Shown here: positions 1 to 7,445 of the stretch, piece after piece
How positions within the stretch are numbered: position 1 is the first letter of the stretch
How the letters are laid out: every line of letters starts with the position of its first letter
Assembly: GCF_041438865.1 (NCBI RefSeq)
Contig: NZ_CP109450.1
Span: forward strand, 6,326,501-6,390,500
Direction of reading: 5' to 3'
DNA length: 64,000 nt
Source of the DNA: Streptomyces sp. NBC_01471
Lineage (GTDB): Bacteria; Actinomycetota; Actinomycetes; Streptomycetales; Streptomycetaceae
Program-made: the position numbers and the translations under genes
Notes under the pieces: model-generated
The model's database searches: none
Told to the model about the DNA's origin: nothing
Seen by the model: only the letters and a program-made list of their open reading frames with translations

Positions 1-42
1 CCCGCACCCCCGGCCGCGGTGGCCACTGCCCGGGACGGTCAC

Positions 43-74
43 AGCACGGACGGTCGGGCACCGACGGCCGTGCT
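43..74. terminator. hairpin at the 3' end of the nuclease gene
   Basis: Outer arms AGCACGG (43-49) and CCGTGCT (68-74) enclose an inner GTCGG/CCGAC stem. The structure overlaps the TAG stop of the minus-strand nuclease gene. There is no clear T-tract, as is common for Streptomyces terminators. Confidence 0.45.
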
Positions 75-1917
75 ACGGACGGAAGCGCAGCACGCTCGGG
101 TCGTGGTCGCTGTTCTGGTCGGCGAACTCGGCGTTGATGTGGACGATGTCCAGCTGGTAGTCGCGGACCGACGGGCTCACCAGGATCTGGTCCAGGATCT
201 GCGAGTTTCCCTCGAAGACGTAGGAGTACCGCTCGTTCGCCGGCAGGGAGTACGCCGTCGCCGACAGCGCCTTCCCGCCGGTGAGGATCTTCGCGGTGTC
301 GGAGAACTCGAAGTCGTTGAGGTCGCCGAGCACGACGACCTCGGCGTCGGGCTGCACCGACCGGATCTTCTTCACGAACGCGTTCACGGCCTTGGCCTGC
401 TCGTGGCGGGCCGTCTCCGAGCTGCGCGCCGGGGGCTGGTACTGCGAGTCGATCGCCTGGTCGCCGCCCTTCGACGCGAAGTGGTTGGCGACCAGGAAGA
501 CCTTCCTGCCCTGGAAGGTGAACTCCCCGGCGAGCGGCTTGCGGCTGTCCTTCCAGGCGGGGTTGGCGGGGTCGACGCGGCCCGGCGAGTAGGTCAGCGC
601 GGCCCTGCCGCCCTGGGAGGTGACGCCGGTGGCGTTGGTGGCGGTGCCGCCCGGGCGGCTGGTGAAGCCGACGCGGTCCGGGTTGTAGAGGTAGCCCTGG
701 CGGATGTTGCCGCCGGGTTCTCCGCCGTCCGCCTGGTCGACCGGGTCGATGGAGCGCCACGCGTAGTGCGGGCCGCCCGCCGCCACGATCGCGTCGATGA
801 ACTTGCCGACGGTCACATCGGACGCCACGACGCCGTCGTTCTTCGCGCCGTCGTTGTCCTGGATCTCCTCGACGGCCACGATGTCGGGGGACGAGAGGTG
901 GTCCACGATCCCGGCCGCCAGCTTGTCGAACTTGCTCTGCGGGTCGGTCGGATCCAGGTTCTCCACGTTGTACGTGGCGACGGCCAGCTCGTCCTTCCGC
1001 TGCTTGCGGGTGACCTCCGGCTTGGTCCGGCCCGCCTTGACGGTGCCCAGCTGCCGGGCGGCCACCGTGTACGTACCGGCGAACTGGTTGTAGTCCAGCG
1101 GACCCTCGGTCGTACCGGTCAGCGAGTCACCGACATTCGCCACCGGGAAGGACCCGGCGGTGGCGGGAGCGAGGGACTGGACCATCAGCCGGCCGGTGTT
1201 CTGCGAGGAGTACCCGTTGTAGAGGGTGCCGCCGCGAGGCGTGGGGCGCTCGTCCGGCTTCACGGTGACCCACAGCTCCCCGTAGGAGTCGGTCGCGCCG
1301 GTGACGCGTGAGGTGCCGATCCGGACGTTCATGCCCTCCAGGGACTCGTAGCGGTCGAGGGCGTACTTCGTCGGCCGCAGGGTGAGGCCGTTGATGCTGC
1401 CGCCCGCCGCCTTGTCACCCGCCGGGGCGAACGTGCCGGGCACGTCACGGGAGTTGATGACGGTCGCGGCAGGCAGCGGGTTGCCCGACGAGACGACGGT
1501 CACGGACGGCTTGCCGATCTCGGTGACCGACTGGTTCCCGGAGGCGGCGCCGCCCGGTATGTATTCGTCGACCGTGCCGGAGACGGTGACCGCGTCACCC
1601 ACGGCCACGGTCGGTGCGGAGCCGGTGAAGACGAAGACGCCCTCACTGGTCGCCGGGTCGGCGTCCGGGTGCGGGTCCTGGAACCAGAAGCCCTTGGAAC
1701 CCGACGTCCGTACACCTGTCACGATGCCGGGCACACCGGCCACCGCCTTCCCGGCCAGCGGGGAGAGGCGGGTACTGCCCTGGACGTCGTGGATCCTGAC
1801 CCCGGCTGCACCGGCCGAGGCGGGAGTGACGGCGAGCAGCCCGGCCGCCAGCGCGGCCGAGACGACGGCGGTGACGGCGGCCGGTTTGGTACGGGCGAAA
1901 GAAGGGAGAGCGCGCAT
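73..1917 (-). CDS. secreted endonuclease/exonuclease/phosphatase-family nuclease
   Basis: Predicted extracellular DNase or phosphodiesterase of the ExeM/NucH-like group, 614 aa. The N-terminus has a classical signal peptide: basic start, hydrophobic stretch around residues 15-35 and an ASAGAAG cleavage region. Residues about 40-290 look like the OB-fold/lamin-tail-like N-terminal region of these nucleases. The C-terminal half is the EEP catalytic domain, with TYNVENL, VAVEEIQ (metal Glu), NHFASKGGD, GDLNDFEF and the terminal SDHDP motif (catalytic His). ATG 1917 is preceded by GGAG at suitable spacing. It is transcribed alone, divergent from the next gene, and probably scavenges extracellular DNA. 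I found no PHO box upstream. Confidence 0.9.
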   Translation of the reverse strand: MRALPSFARTKPAAVTAVVSAALAAGLLAVTPASAGAAGVRIHDVQGSTRLSPLAGKAVAGVPGIVTGVRTSGSKGFWFQDPHPDADPATSEGVFVFTGSAPTVAVGDAVTVSGTVDEYIPGGAASGNQSVTEIGKPSVTVVSSGNPLPAATVINSRDVPGTFAPAGDKAAGGSINGLTLRPTKYALDRYESLEGMNVRIGTSRVTGATDSYGELWVTVKPDERPTPRGGTLYNGYSSQNTGRLMVQSLAPATAGSFPVANVGDSLTGTTEGPLDYNQFAGTYTVAARQLGTVKAGRTKPEVTRKQRKDELAVATYNVENLDPTDPQSKFDKLAAGIVDHLSSPDIVAVEEIQDNDGAKNDGVVASDVTVGKFIDAIVAAGGPHYAWRSIDPVDQADGGEPGGNIRQGYLYNPDRVGFTSRPGGTATNATGVTSQGGRAALTYSPGRVDPANPAWKDSRKPLAGEFTFQGRKVFLVANHFASKGGDQAIDSQYQPPARSSETARHEQAKAVNAFVKKIRSVQPDAEVVVLGDLNDFEFSDTAKILTGGKALSATAYSLPANERYSYVFEGNSQILDQILVSPSVRDYQLDIVHINAEFADQNSDHDPSVLRFRP

Positions 1918-2044
1918 CTACAGAACTCCGGAGGTGAGGGTGGAGCGGAGCGGGGCTACGTTCTACGCGCGTCAATCTCTTGTGTGGGGAGGGGAGTTGT
2001 CAAGGGTCCCGAGGTGGACGATGGCTGACGGGTACATGAACCAG

Positions 2045-2072
2045 GTTGCATGGGTCGAAATGCGTCTACGCT
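2045..2072 (+). promoter_or_regulatory. possible promoter of the 2145 gene
   Basis: TACGCT at 2067-2072 fits the TAnnnT -10 pattern and GTTGCA lies about 16 bases upstream. The call rests on these two hexamers only. Confidence 0.3.
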
Positions 2073-2144
2073 GGGGCGCCCGAACCGTATGCCCGAAGAC
2101 CGCGCACTGTCGCCGGTCGGTCTCAGCCCCGAGGAGAACCACCG

Positions 2145-3623
2145 ATGTCCGGAGACCGCCCCACTCTGCCGCCGGTGCGGCTGAACTCCGAAGCGGAACT
2201 CGCACGTGATGCGCTGGCCGCGCCCCTCCTCACCCGGGCCGTCCGGCTGGCGCGCTGGGCCGGGCCCGGCACGCGGGTCGGCGCGGGGGGCGAGCTGGTC
2301 GACGAGCAGCTGCCCGCGGCCGCGAAGGAGCTCGGTCTCGGCGCGGACGAGGACGGCGCAGCCCTGGCGAGCGAGGCGTGGCGGCTCGCCGTGGACACCG
2401 GCCTGGTCGACGTCGTCGACGCCGAGGACGCCGAAAACGCCGAGAGCGGGGACGGCGAGGGCACGGCGGCGCCCGGCGAGAACCTGGCGCTGATCACGTC
2501 GGGCAGCCCCCAGGAGATCCTGGCGCTGTGGCTCGACGGACTGGAGACCGTGCACGCCGACGCCATCGCCCCGCAGTTCGACGACTTCGCCGACCTGGTG
2601 GGCGACGACGGCGAGATCGACTTCGAGAAGCTGGAGTGGGACCCCGAGGCGGAGGCGGAGTTCCTCGACGGAGTTCTGGGGAACCTCTATCTGCTCACCG
2701 TGACGGAGACCGGCGCCCAGGACGCCCCGGTGCCGCTCCCCGCGCTGGCCGCCTCGATGATCGTCCCCGACGACATGGGCGAGCCCACGGACGACGTGCT
2801 GGAGCAGGTGTCGGAGGCGATGATGCGCCTGGACGACCAGTTCAGCCTGCTCGAACCGATCGGCCTGGTCGAGTACCACCCGGTCGACGAGGCCCTGCTG
2901 GCCGAGGAGGCGGAGTACGCGGAGGGACAGGGGGGCCCGGAGCGGCCGGTGGACGACGAGGACGTCTCCCGGTACGGCATGGTGCGGCTCACCCCGCTGG
3001 GTCTTTACGGCATCCGGGCCCGGATGCTGGATGCCGGCGTCGACGCGCCCGCCGTCGGTGAGCTCGCGGACAAGGACGCCGGCGCCCTCCTCGACGCCCT
3101 CGCGAACTTCCCCGAGGGGGCCGCCCGCGCCGAGACTGTTCTGTGGCTCAACGGACGTGAACCGGCCGCCGCCGCGAAGGAGTTGCTGTCCGCCGCACGG
3201 GGCGAGGACCGGAGCGCGCCGCTGCGCAGGCTGCACTGCCAGCAGGCGCTCTCGCTGGTGGCCGACGACGCGGCGGAGCGCGAGGTCCGCGAGGTGCTCG
3301 ACGACGCGCAGCTCGGCGGGCTCGCCCGGGTCTGGCTGGCCGAGCGGGGCGCGGCCGACGTGCCCGCGCCTCCGGATTCGATGATCTTCTGGCTGGCGAT
3401 CGACACGCTGGCCGCACAGCTGGACGCGGAGGGCGAGGTCGAGGAGCTGCAGGGACTCGTGGAGGGGCTGACCGGACAGCACAGCGGCTTCTTCGAGGCG
3501 GCCTGGAGGGTGGACCACCCGGCGACGGCCGAGGTGCTGGAGGCGATGGGGCAGCTGCACCCGGACAGGAAGGCGGCGAAGGACGCCCGCAAGGCGGCCT
3601 TCAAGGCGAGGTCGCGGGCCTGA
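2145..3623 (+). CDS. conserved Streptomyces protein of unknown function, paralogue of 61988-63355
   Basis: The protein has 492 aa. ATG 2145 is chosen because GAGGAG lies 9 bases upstream; the reading frame continues further 5' without any ribosome site. It is acidic and rich in Ala, Glu and Asp, with a variable acidic stretch around residues 85-110. No catalytic motif, signal peptide or membrane segment is visible. The N-terminal part (a TRAVRLARWAG block) and the C-terminal part (PATAEVLEAMGQLHPD followed by a basic DARKAAF tail) match the protein at 61988-63355 block by block. Both look like helical repeat proteins. Function is unknown; it stands alone between divergent and convergent neighbours. 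Confidence 0.88.
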   Translation: MSGDRPTLPPVRLNSEAELARDALAAPLLTRAVRLARWAGPGTRVGAGGELVDEQLPAAAKELGLGADEDGAALASEAWRLAVDTGLVDVVDAEDAENAESGDGEGTAAPGENLALITSGSPQEILALWLDGLETVHADAIAPQFDDFADLVGDDGEIDFEKLEWDPEAEAEFLDGVLGNLYLLTVTETGAQDAPVPLPALAASMIVPDDMGEPTDDVLEQVSEAMMRLDDQFSLLEPIGLVEYHPVDEALLAEEAEYAEGQGGPERPVDDEDVSRYGMVRLTPLGLYGIRARMLDAGVDAPAVGELADKDAGALLDALANFPEGAARAETVLWLNGREPAAAAKELLSAARGEDRSAPLRRLHCQQALSLVADDAAEREVREVLDDAQLGGLARVWLAERGAADVPAPPDSMIFWLAIDTLAAQLDAEGEVEELQGLVEGLTGQHSGFFEAAWRVDHPATAEVLEAMGQLHPDRKAAKDARKAAFKARSRA

Positions 3624-3699
3624 GGCGGTCCACGCGGGCCTTGAGGCGGCCGGCCCCGCTGCCGGGCCGCCCCTGGGCCTGCGGCCGCGCCCGGGGGCG

Positions 3700-3733
3700 C
3701 GCCTGCGTGCGTTCCGGGGCGCGCACGCAGGCG
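3700..3733. terminator. perfect 12-bp hairpin downstream of the 2145 gene
   Basis: CGCCTGCGTGCG (3700-3711) and CGCACGCAGGCG (3722-3733) are exact reverse complements around a 10-base loop. The hairpin lies 76 bases after the stop, in a convergent gap, so it may serve both directions. There is no U-tract. Confidence 0.5.
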
Positions 3734-3784
3734 TGAGGGGCGGGCGCGCGCCGCGGCGGGTGACACCGGCGCCCGCAGGCCTGC

Positions 3785-3830
3785 GCGCCTGCCGGCCTGT
3801 GCGGCCCGCGCCTGCCGGCCTGTGCGGCCC
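3785..3830. repeat. two perfect tandem copies of a 23-bp GC-rich unit
   Basis: The 23-base unit beginning GCGCCTGCCGG and ending TGTGCGGCCC occurs at 3785-3807 and again at 3808-3830 without mismatch. The surrounding gap (3624-3905) holds no credible gene. Confidence 0.8.
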
Positions 3831-3905
3831 CGGTCCGCAGGGCTCCCGGCCTGTCCGGACCGCCGCCCCGGCTCCGTCCGGCCTTTTCGTCGGCCGGGGG
3901 CGTCC

Positions 3906-4673
3906 TCAAGTCCGCAGGTAGGAAGCCCCGTTGAGGTCCAGCACGGTGCCCGACGACCACTCTGCGGCCGGTGAGGCCAGCCACAGCACCGCGGCCGCGA
4001 TCTCCTCGGGCGAGGCCACCCGGCCGAACGGGGACTGCGCCCGGATCGCCTCACCCTCGGCGCCGCTCAGCCGGTCCGCCACCCGCTCTGTTTCGAAGAA
4101 GCCGGGGGCGACCGACGCGACCCCGATTCCGTACGGTGCGAGGGAGACGGCCAGCGACTGGCCGAGCGCGTGCACGGCCGCCTTGGTCGCGCCGTACGCC
4201 GGGTGATCGGGCTCCCCGCGGAACGCCCCGCGCGAGCCGATGTTCACGATCCGGCCGCCGTTCCCCGCGTCGATCATGCGGTGCCCGGCGAGATGGCTGA
4301 GATGCGCGGTGGCGAGCAGATTGACGCTGACATGCTGCTGCCAGACGGCCACCCACTCCTCGTACGGAGTCCCGGGCAGCGGGTGACGGTCGTTCACGGC
4401 GGCGTTGTTCACCAGGACGTCGATGCCGCCCAGCCCGTCGGCCGCGAGCCCGGCGACTTCGGCGGCCACCGCCGGGTCCGACAGGTCGCCGCCCACCAGC
4501 ACGTGGCCGGACCCCGGGAGCGCCGCGAGCGTGTGCCGGGCGTCGTCCTGCCTGGTCCCGTAGTGCACAGCAACCCGGTCCCCGTTGGCGGCGAAGGCGT
4601 GGGCGATGGCACGGCCCAGGCCTCGGGAGGCACCAGTGATGAGCACACGACGGTTGGTTGCCGAGAATTTCAT
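3906..4673 (-). CDS. short-chain dehydrogenase/reductase
   Basis: Classical SDR, 255 aa, predicted to oxidise or reduce an alcohol/ketone with NAD(P). Visible motifs are the Rossmann glycine motif TGASRGLG near residue 13, NNAA near residue 89 and catalytic YGATK (Tyr-x3-Lys) in the second half. The WSSGTVLDLNGASY C-terminus is typical of FabG-like reductases. The substrate is not indicated. ATG 4673 begins MKFSATNRRVLITG; no strong ribosome site precedes it, but GATGAT sits 6 bases upstream and could be the -10 of a leaderless transcript. An upstream extension to 4778 would overlap the divergent gene and looks non-native. Confidence 0.88.
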   Translation of the reverse strand: MKFSATNRRVLITGASRGLGRAIAHAFAANGDRVAVHYGTRQDDARHTLAALPGSGHVLVGGDLSDPAVAAEVAGLAADGLGGIDVLVNNAAVNDRHPLPGTPYEEWVAVWQQHVSVNLLATAHLSHLAGHRMIDAGNGGRIVNIGSRGAFRGEPDHPAYGATKAAVHALGQSLAVSLAPYGIGVASVAPGFFETERVADRLSGAEGEAIRAQSPFGRVASPEEIAAAVLWLASPAAEWSSGTVLDLNGASYLRT

Positions 4674-4764
4674 CCCCTGATCATCGCAGGGAAAATCCTC
4701 GCGGGGAATCCCTGCCCAGGGCCGTGCGGCGGGACAGACATGGCGTGAGGAGGTCTCGCGGGCG

Positions 4765-4770
4765 CATACT
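4765..4770 (+). promoter_or_regulatory. probable -10 element for a leaderless transcript
   Basis: CATACT is followed by exactly 7 bases and then ATG 4778, the spacing expected if transcription starts at the A of the start codon. No good -35 is visible. Confidence 0.4.
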
Positions 4771-4777
4771 GAGAGCA

Positions 4778-5008
4778 ATGACTAAGTCAGCCGGATCCCG
4801 GCGCCACCTGCCCTCCAGTCCCTTCAACCGCCCGGCCCAGGCCGCCGCACCCATCGAGATCTTCGATGTGGGCGACCGTGTTTCGCATGATCAGTTCGGG
4901 CTCGGAAGAGTCATCGGAATCGAGGGCGACAACGACGCTGTGCTCATCGACTTCTCAGGGCGTCAGGGGAGGATCCTCAGCCCTTACGCCAAGCTGACCA
5001 AGCTCTGA
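4778..5008 (+). CDS. small Tudor/KOW-like protein (UvrD/PcrA C-terminal-domain-like)
   Basis: A 76-aa protein. Residues about 28-76 (FDVGDRVSHDQFGLGRVIGI ... DNDAVLIDFSG ... AKLTKL) match the small beta-barrel found at the C-terminus of UvrD/PcrA helicases and in CarD-like proteins, where it binds RNA polymerase. The free-standing form probably also contacts polymerase or nucleic acid; this is inference. The N-terminal 25 residues are basic and probably disordered. The start at 4778 is supported by the upstream CATACT box and by a weak GAGAG. A strong terminator follows at 5079. Confidence 0.85.
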   Translation: MTKSAGSRRHLPSSPFNRPAQAAAPIEIFDVGDRVSHDQFGLGRVIGIEGDNDAVLIDFSGRQGRILSPYAKLTKL

Positions 5009-5078
5009 GTCCGGCGAGGACAGGTCAGCGAGGTCAGTCAGGGAACGGCCGTCGGCCCTCGGCCACGAGGGCGGCGTG

Positions 5079-5110
5079 AGGTGACCCGGTGGAATGCCGG
5101 GTCACCTTTC
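5079..5110. terminator. intrinsic terminator
   Basis: AGGTGACCCGG (5079-5089) and CCGGGTCACCT (5097-5107) are perfect 11-bp arms around a 7-base loop, followed by TTT. It fits termination of the small gene ending at 5008. Confidence 0.8.
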
Positions 5111-5398
5111 CGTATGGGACCACCGGGACGGAGCGTCCCGGTGCGTCGGGCGACATTGACGACAGTGCCGGTGATAGCGACCATGAAGCAGGCAGTGGCG
5201 ATGACGGCGGGGACGGCACCGGGTTGCCGCGACCGGGACCCGGCGGCGGGCAACGGGGCGACGGACGGCCGGGACGTGCTCAACCCCCGGTGAGCAGGCA
5301 GCGCTCAGTGCCCGGGAAGTGAGCGGGGGAGCATCTCCGTTTACTGCCCATACGATCCATACGACACGGAGACGTCCCCGGTTCGCAAGGAGCAGCTG
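5111..5398. other. 288-bp intergenic region upstream of the TetR gene
   Basis: I see no convincing gene. A minus-strand TTG frame could encode an 81-aa peptide with one membrane-like segment, but the terminator lies inside it. Near the TetR start, CCATACGA occurs twice (5348-5355 and 5357-5364) as a 9-base-period direct repeat. TACGAT within it can serve as a -10, so this may be the promoter/operator of the regulator. Confidence 0.4.
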
Positions 5399-5986
5399 AT
5401 GCCGAAGCCGATGCGGGCCGATGCGCGCCGCAACTACGAACGCCTCCTGAAGGAGGCGGCTCTGGCATTCGCCGAGCGCGGGGTGGACGCATCGCTGGAC
5501 GACATCGCGAAGCGCGCGGGTGTCGGCTCGGGCACGCTCTACCGGCACTTCCCCACGCGACAGGACCTCCTCGAAGGGGTCTACGTCGACAGCATCGACG
5601 AACTCGCCGACCAGGCGGTCGAGTTCGGCGCGTCGGCCCGGGCGCCGGGCGAGGCGCTGGCCGACTGGCTGCAGAAGCTGGCGGAGCAGATGATCCACCT
5701 GCGTGGCCTCAAGACGCTGCTCGGTGCGGCGATGGCCGACGGCAGCACCCCGGTGATCTCGGACTGCAGCGGCCGGCTCATGGACGCGGCGGCCGACCTG
5801 CTCACGGCCGCGCAGAAGGCGGGTGCGGCGCGCGCCGACCTGGAGACCGCGGAGGTGCTGCGGCTGACCCACGCGGTGGCCACGGCGGCCGAGCTGGGTG
5901 CGGGCGGGACGCCCGATGTGCGCCGCTATCTGTCGCTGATGATCGAGGGGATCGGCGGCGGGGACCGGCGGACGATGTCCCTGTGA
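5399..5986 (+). CDS. TetR-family transcriptional regulator
   Basis: 195 aa. The N-terminal helix-turn-helix spans about residues 10-58 (LDDIAKRAGVGSGTLYRHF) and is followed by FPTRQDLLEGVY, typical of TetR repressors. The C-terminal region resembles the SCO4850-like ligand domain common in Streptomyces. AAGGAG precedes ATG 5399 by 5 bases. The downstream gene overlaps by 4 bases and is co-transcribed. No divergent target lies next to it, so the regulated genes are unknown; autoregulation through the CATACGA repeat is possible. Confidence 0.92.
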   Translation: MPKPMRADARRNYERLLKEAALAFAERGVDASLDDIAKRAGVGSGTLYRHFPTRQDLLEGVYVDSIDELADQAVEFGASARAPGEALADWLQKLAEQMIHLRGLKTLLGAAMADGSTPVISDCSGRLMDAAADLLTAAQKAGAARADLETAEVLRLTHAVATAAELGAGGTPDVRRYLSLMIEGIGGGDRRTMSL

Positions 5987-6270
5987 GCCGGGTCGGCCCG
6001 ATGGGCTCGGAACCCGAGGAACTGCCCGGGGTCACGGCCGGGGCGGGGGAGGGGTCGGGGACGGTGGACGGGGCCGGATCGGAGGATGCGGGCCGGGTGG
6101 TGCTGTGCCGGATGTGCGGCAGGCCGCTGACGGGCCTGGCCTCACGGCGCACCGGTCTGGGCCCGGCCTGCGACGCGAAACTGCATCCGGCGGGTCCGGA
6201 TATCCGGACCCGCAGGCACGGGGTCGATCAGGAGCCGATTCCCGGCCTGGACTTTCCCGGCCTGGACTGA
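5983..6270 (+). CDS. DUF6011-like zinc-ribbon protein
   Basis: 95 aa from GTG 5983, which overlaps the TetR stop (GTGA); ATG 6001 is an alternative start. Residues about 40-66 carry VVLCRMCGRPLTGLASR followed by GLGPACDAKL, a C-x2-C ... C arrangement typical of DUF6011. The flanks are Gly/Pro-rich and probably disordered. The role is unknown; overlap with a TetR gene suggests co-expression, not a mechanism. Confidence 0.75.
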   Translation: MSRVGPMGSEPEELPGVTAGAGEGSGTVDGAGSEDAGRVVLCRMCGRPLTGLASRRTGLGPACDAKLHPAGPDIRTRRHGVDQEPIPGLDFPGLD

Positions 6271-6366
6271 CGGCACTGGTCGATACGTCCGTCGTCCGCG
6301 TGTGCTTCTGGGTCTGCTTCTGGGGCTGCGTCGCTACGTCCGAGTGACCGGACGGCGACCGGCGGT

Positions 6367-6522
6367 CTAGGCCGCGGGCTCGATCCCGCCCTGTATCGCG
6401 GCGGCCCACTCCAGCAGCAGGATTTCGTAGTCCTCCGATGGCCACTCGGCGCCCGTCGTCTGGGCATCGACGAGCCTGCGGATGGCGTCGTTGGCCTGGG
6501 AGGCGGAAGGGGTGGTGGACAT
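6367..6522 (-). CDS. 51-aa conserved-looking small protein
   Basis: Reading from ATG 6522 to TAG gives 51 aa beginning MSTTPSASQANDAIRRLVD and ending AAAIQGGIEPAA. It has good Streptomyces codon bias and a helical, acidic middle (EDYEILLLEWAA). There is no strong ribosome site. The divergent/convergent layout leaves this strand free. I do not recognise a named family. It is called real because of codon quality and a clean start and stop within a gap otherwise lacking genes. Confidence 0.6.
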   Translation of the reverse strand: MSTTPSASQANDAIRRLVDAQTTGAEWPSEDYEILLLEWAAAIQGGIEPAA

Positions 6523-6709
6523 ACGAACAAGGCTACGGCCTGCCACTGACAGTTAACCCTCATCTGCGCGTGGTATCGGTCACGTGTTCCGGGTAAGGGC
6601 GTGTTGTCCGTCACTCGTACCCGGCGGTAGGGCGTTCGACGGCCTTAACGCGCCTTTATGGGGACGGAGTTCGGGCCTGCGGGGTTGCCTCCCGGAGGTG
6701 CGACGCGGG

Positions 6710-7357
6710 TCACTCCGGACGCTGTGCGCGCACGCCGGCCGGGGTCTCGTGCGGCGCGTCGCGCGGCAGGGTTTCGAGCTTCGCGCGGCCGTCCCGGACC
6801 GCGTGGCCGAGTGCGAGGCTGCCGTCGACGACGGCGATACACGTGTCCGCGTCGAGGGTGAGCCGGATGTCGGGGCGCTCGGCGGGGCCGTCGCCGTAGA
6901 GCGGCTCACCGCCGTCGGTGCGGACGTGGAAGACGCCCTCGTCCATCCGGACCTCGACCACCCCGGCGCCGAGGTCCGCCAGGTGCCGGGCCAGCGGAAT
7001 CGCGAACCAGTGCGCGCGCAGGGCGTCCGTCGGCCGCCGCTCGGCCAGTGCGGGAGTGCCCCAGTCGGCCAGCGCGGTGAGGACGGGCAGGAGCGTTGCC
7101 CCCCGCGGGGTGAGTTCGTACACGGACGCGGGTGCGGGCGGCGGTAGCCTGCGCCGGGTCGCCAGCCCCTCACGCTCCATGTCCTTGAGCCGTGAGGCGA
7201 GCACATCGGTGCTGACGCCCGGCAGGTCGGCGTGGAGGTCGGTGTAGCGGCGGGGGCCCGCCAGGAGTTCGCGGACGATCAGCAGGGTCCAGCGGTCTCC
7301 GACGGCGTCGAGCGCGCGGGCGGCGGCGCAGTACTGGTCGTAACTTCGGCGTGGCAT
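6710..7357 (-). CDS. HxlR-family transcriptional regulator with SCP2-like C-terminal domain
   Basis: 215 aa. The winged helix covers about residues 5-95: YDQYCAAARALDAVGDRWTLLIVRELL, then RYTDLHADLPGVSTDVLASRLKDMEREG, the classic HxlR signature. Residues about 120-205 resemble a small SCP2/sterol-carrier-like ligand domain, common in actinobacterial HxlR proteins. ATG 7357 lies 7 bases after a TAGACT -10 and is probably leaderless. The gene is divergent from alaA with a palindromic operator between them. It probably represses itself and alaA; the inducer is unknown. Confidence 0.9.
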   Translation of the reverse strand: MPRRSYDQYCAAARALDAVGDRWTLLIVRELLAGPRRYTDLHADLPGVSTDVLASRLKDMEREGLATRRRLPPPAPASVYELTPRGATLLPVLTALADWGTPALAERRPTDALRAHWFAIPLARHLADLGAGVVEVRMDEGVFHVRTDGGEPLYGDGPAERPDIRLTLDADTCIAVVDGSLALGHAVRDGRAKLETLPRDAPHETPAGVRAQRPE

Positions 7358-7364
7358 GCACCGC

Positions 7365-7370
7365 AGTCTA
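7365..7370 (-). promoter_or_regulatory. -10 box of a leaderless hxlR transcript
   Basis: On the minus strand TAGACT is followed by GCGGTGC and then the ATG at 7357. A TTGGTA-like -35 falls about 16-17 bases upstream, inside the palindrome at 7386-7407, so a bound repressor would block it. Confidence 0.6.
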
Positions 7371-7385
7371 GACAGAAAGTTGGAC

Positions 7386-7414
7386 TTACCAAGCTGCTGC
7401 TTGGTAAAACCAAG
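7386..7414. promoter_or_regulatory. operator with three half-sites between hxlR and alaA
   Basis: TTACCAAGC (7386-7394) and GCTTGGTAA (7399-7407) form a perfect 9-bp inverted repeat with a 4-base spacer. CTTGGT (7400-7405) then pairs with ACCAAG (7409-7414) as a second inverted repeat sharing one arm. Position and symmetry fit binding by the divergent HxlR protein. Confidence 0.7.
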
Positions 7415-7445
7415 TGAAGCAAGTGAGACCTGGGAGGGCCACGGC

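Noticed and set aside
19..1311. Long plus-strand reading frame opposite the secreted nuclease
   Set aside because: It is antisense to a clearly conserved gene and its translation is Arg/Val/Gly-rich low complexity, typical of GC-skewed shadows.
5038..5283. 81-aa minus-strand frame with one membrane-like segment
   Set aside because: TTG start without a ribosome site, and a strong terminator lies inside it. It may be chance; kept only as a comment.
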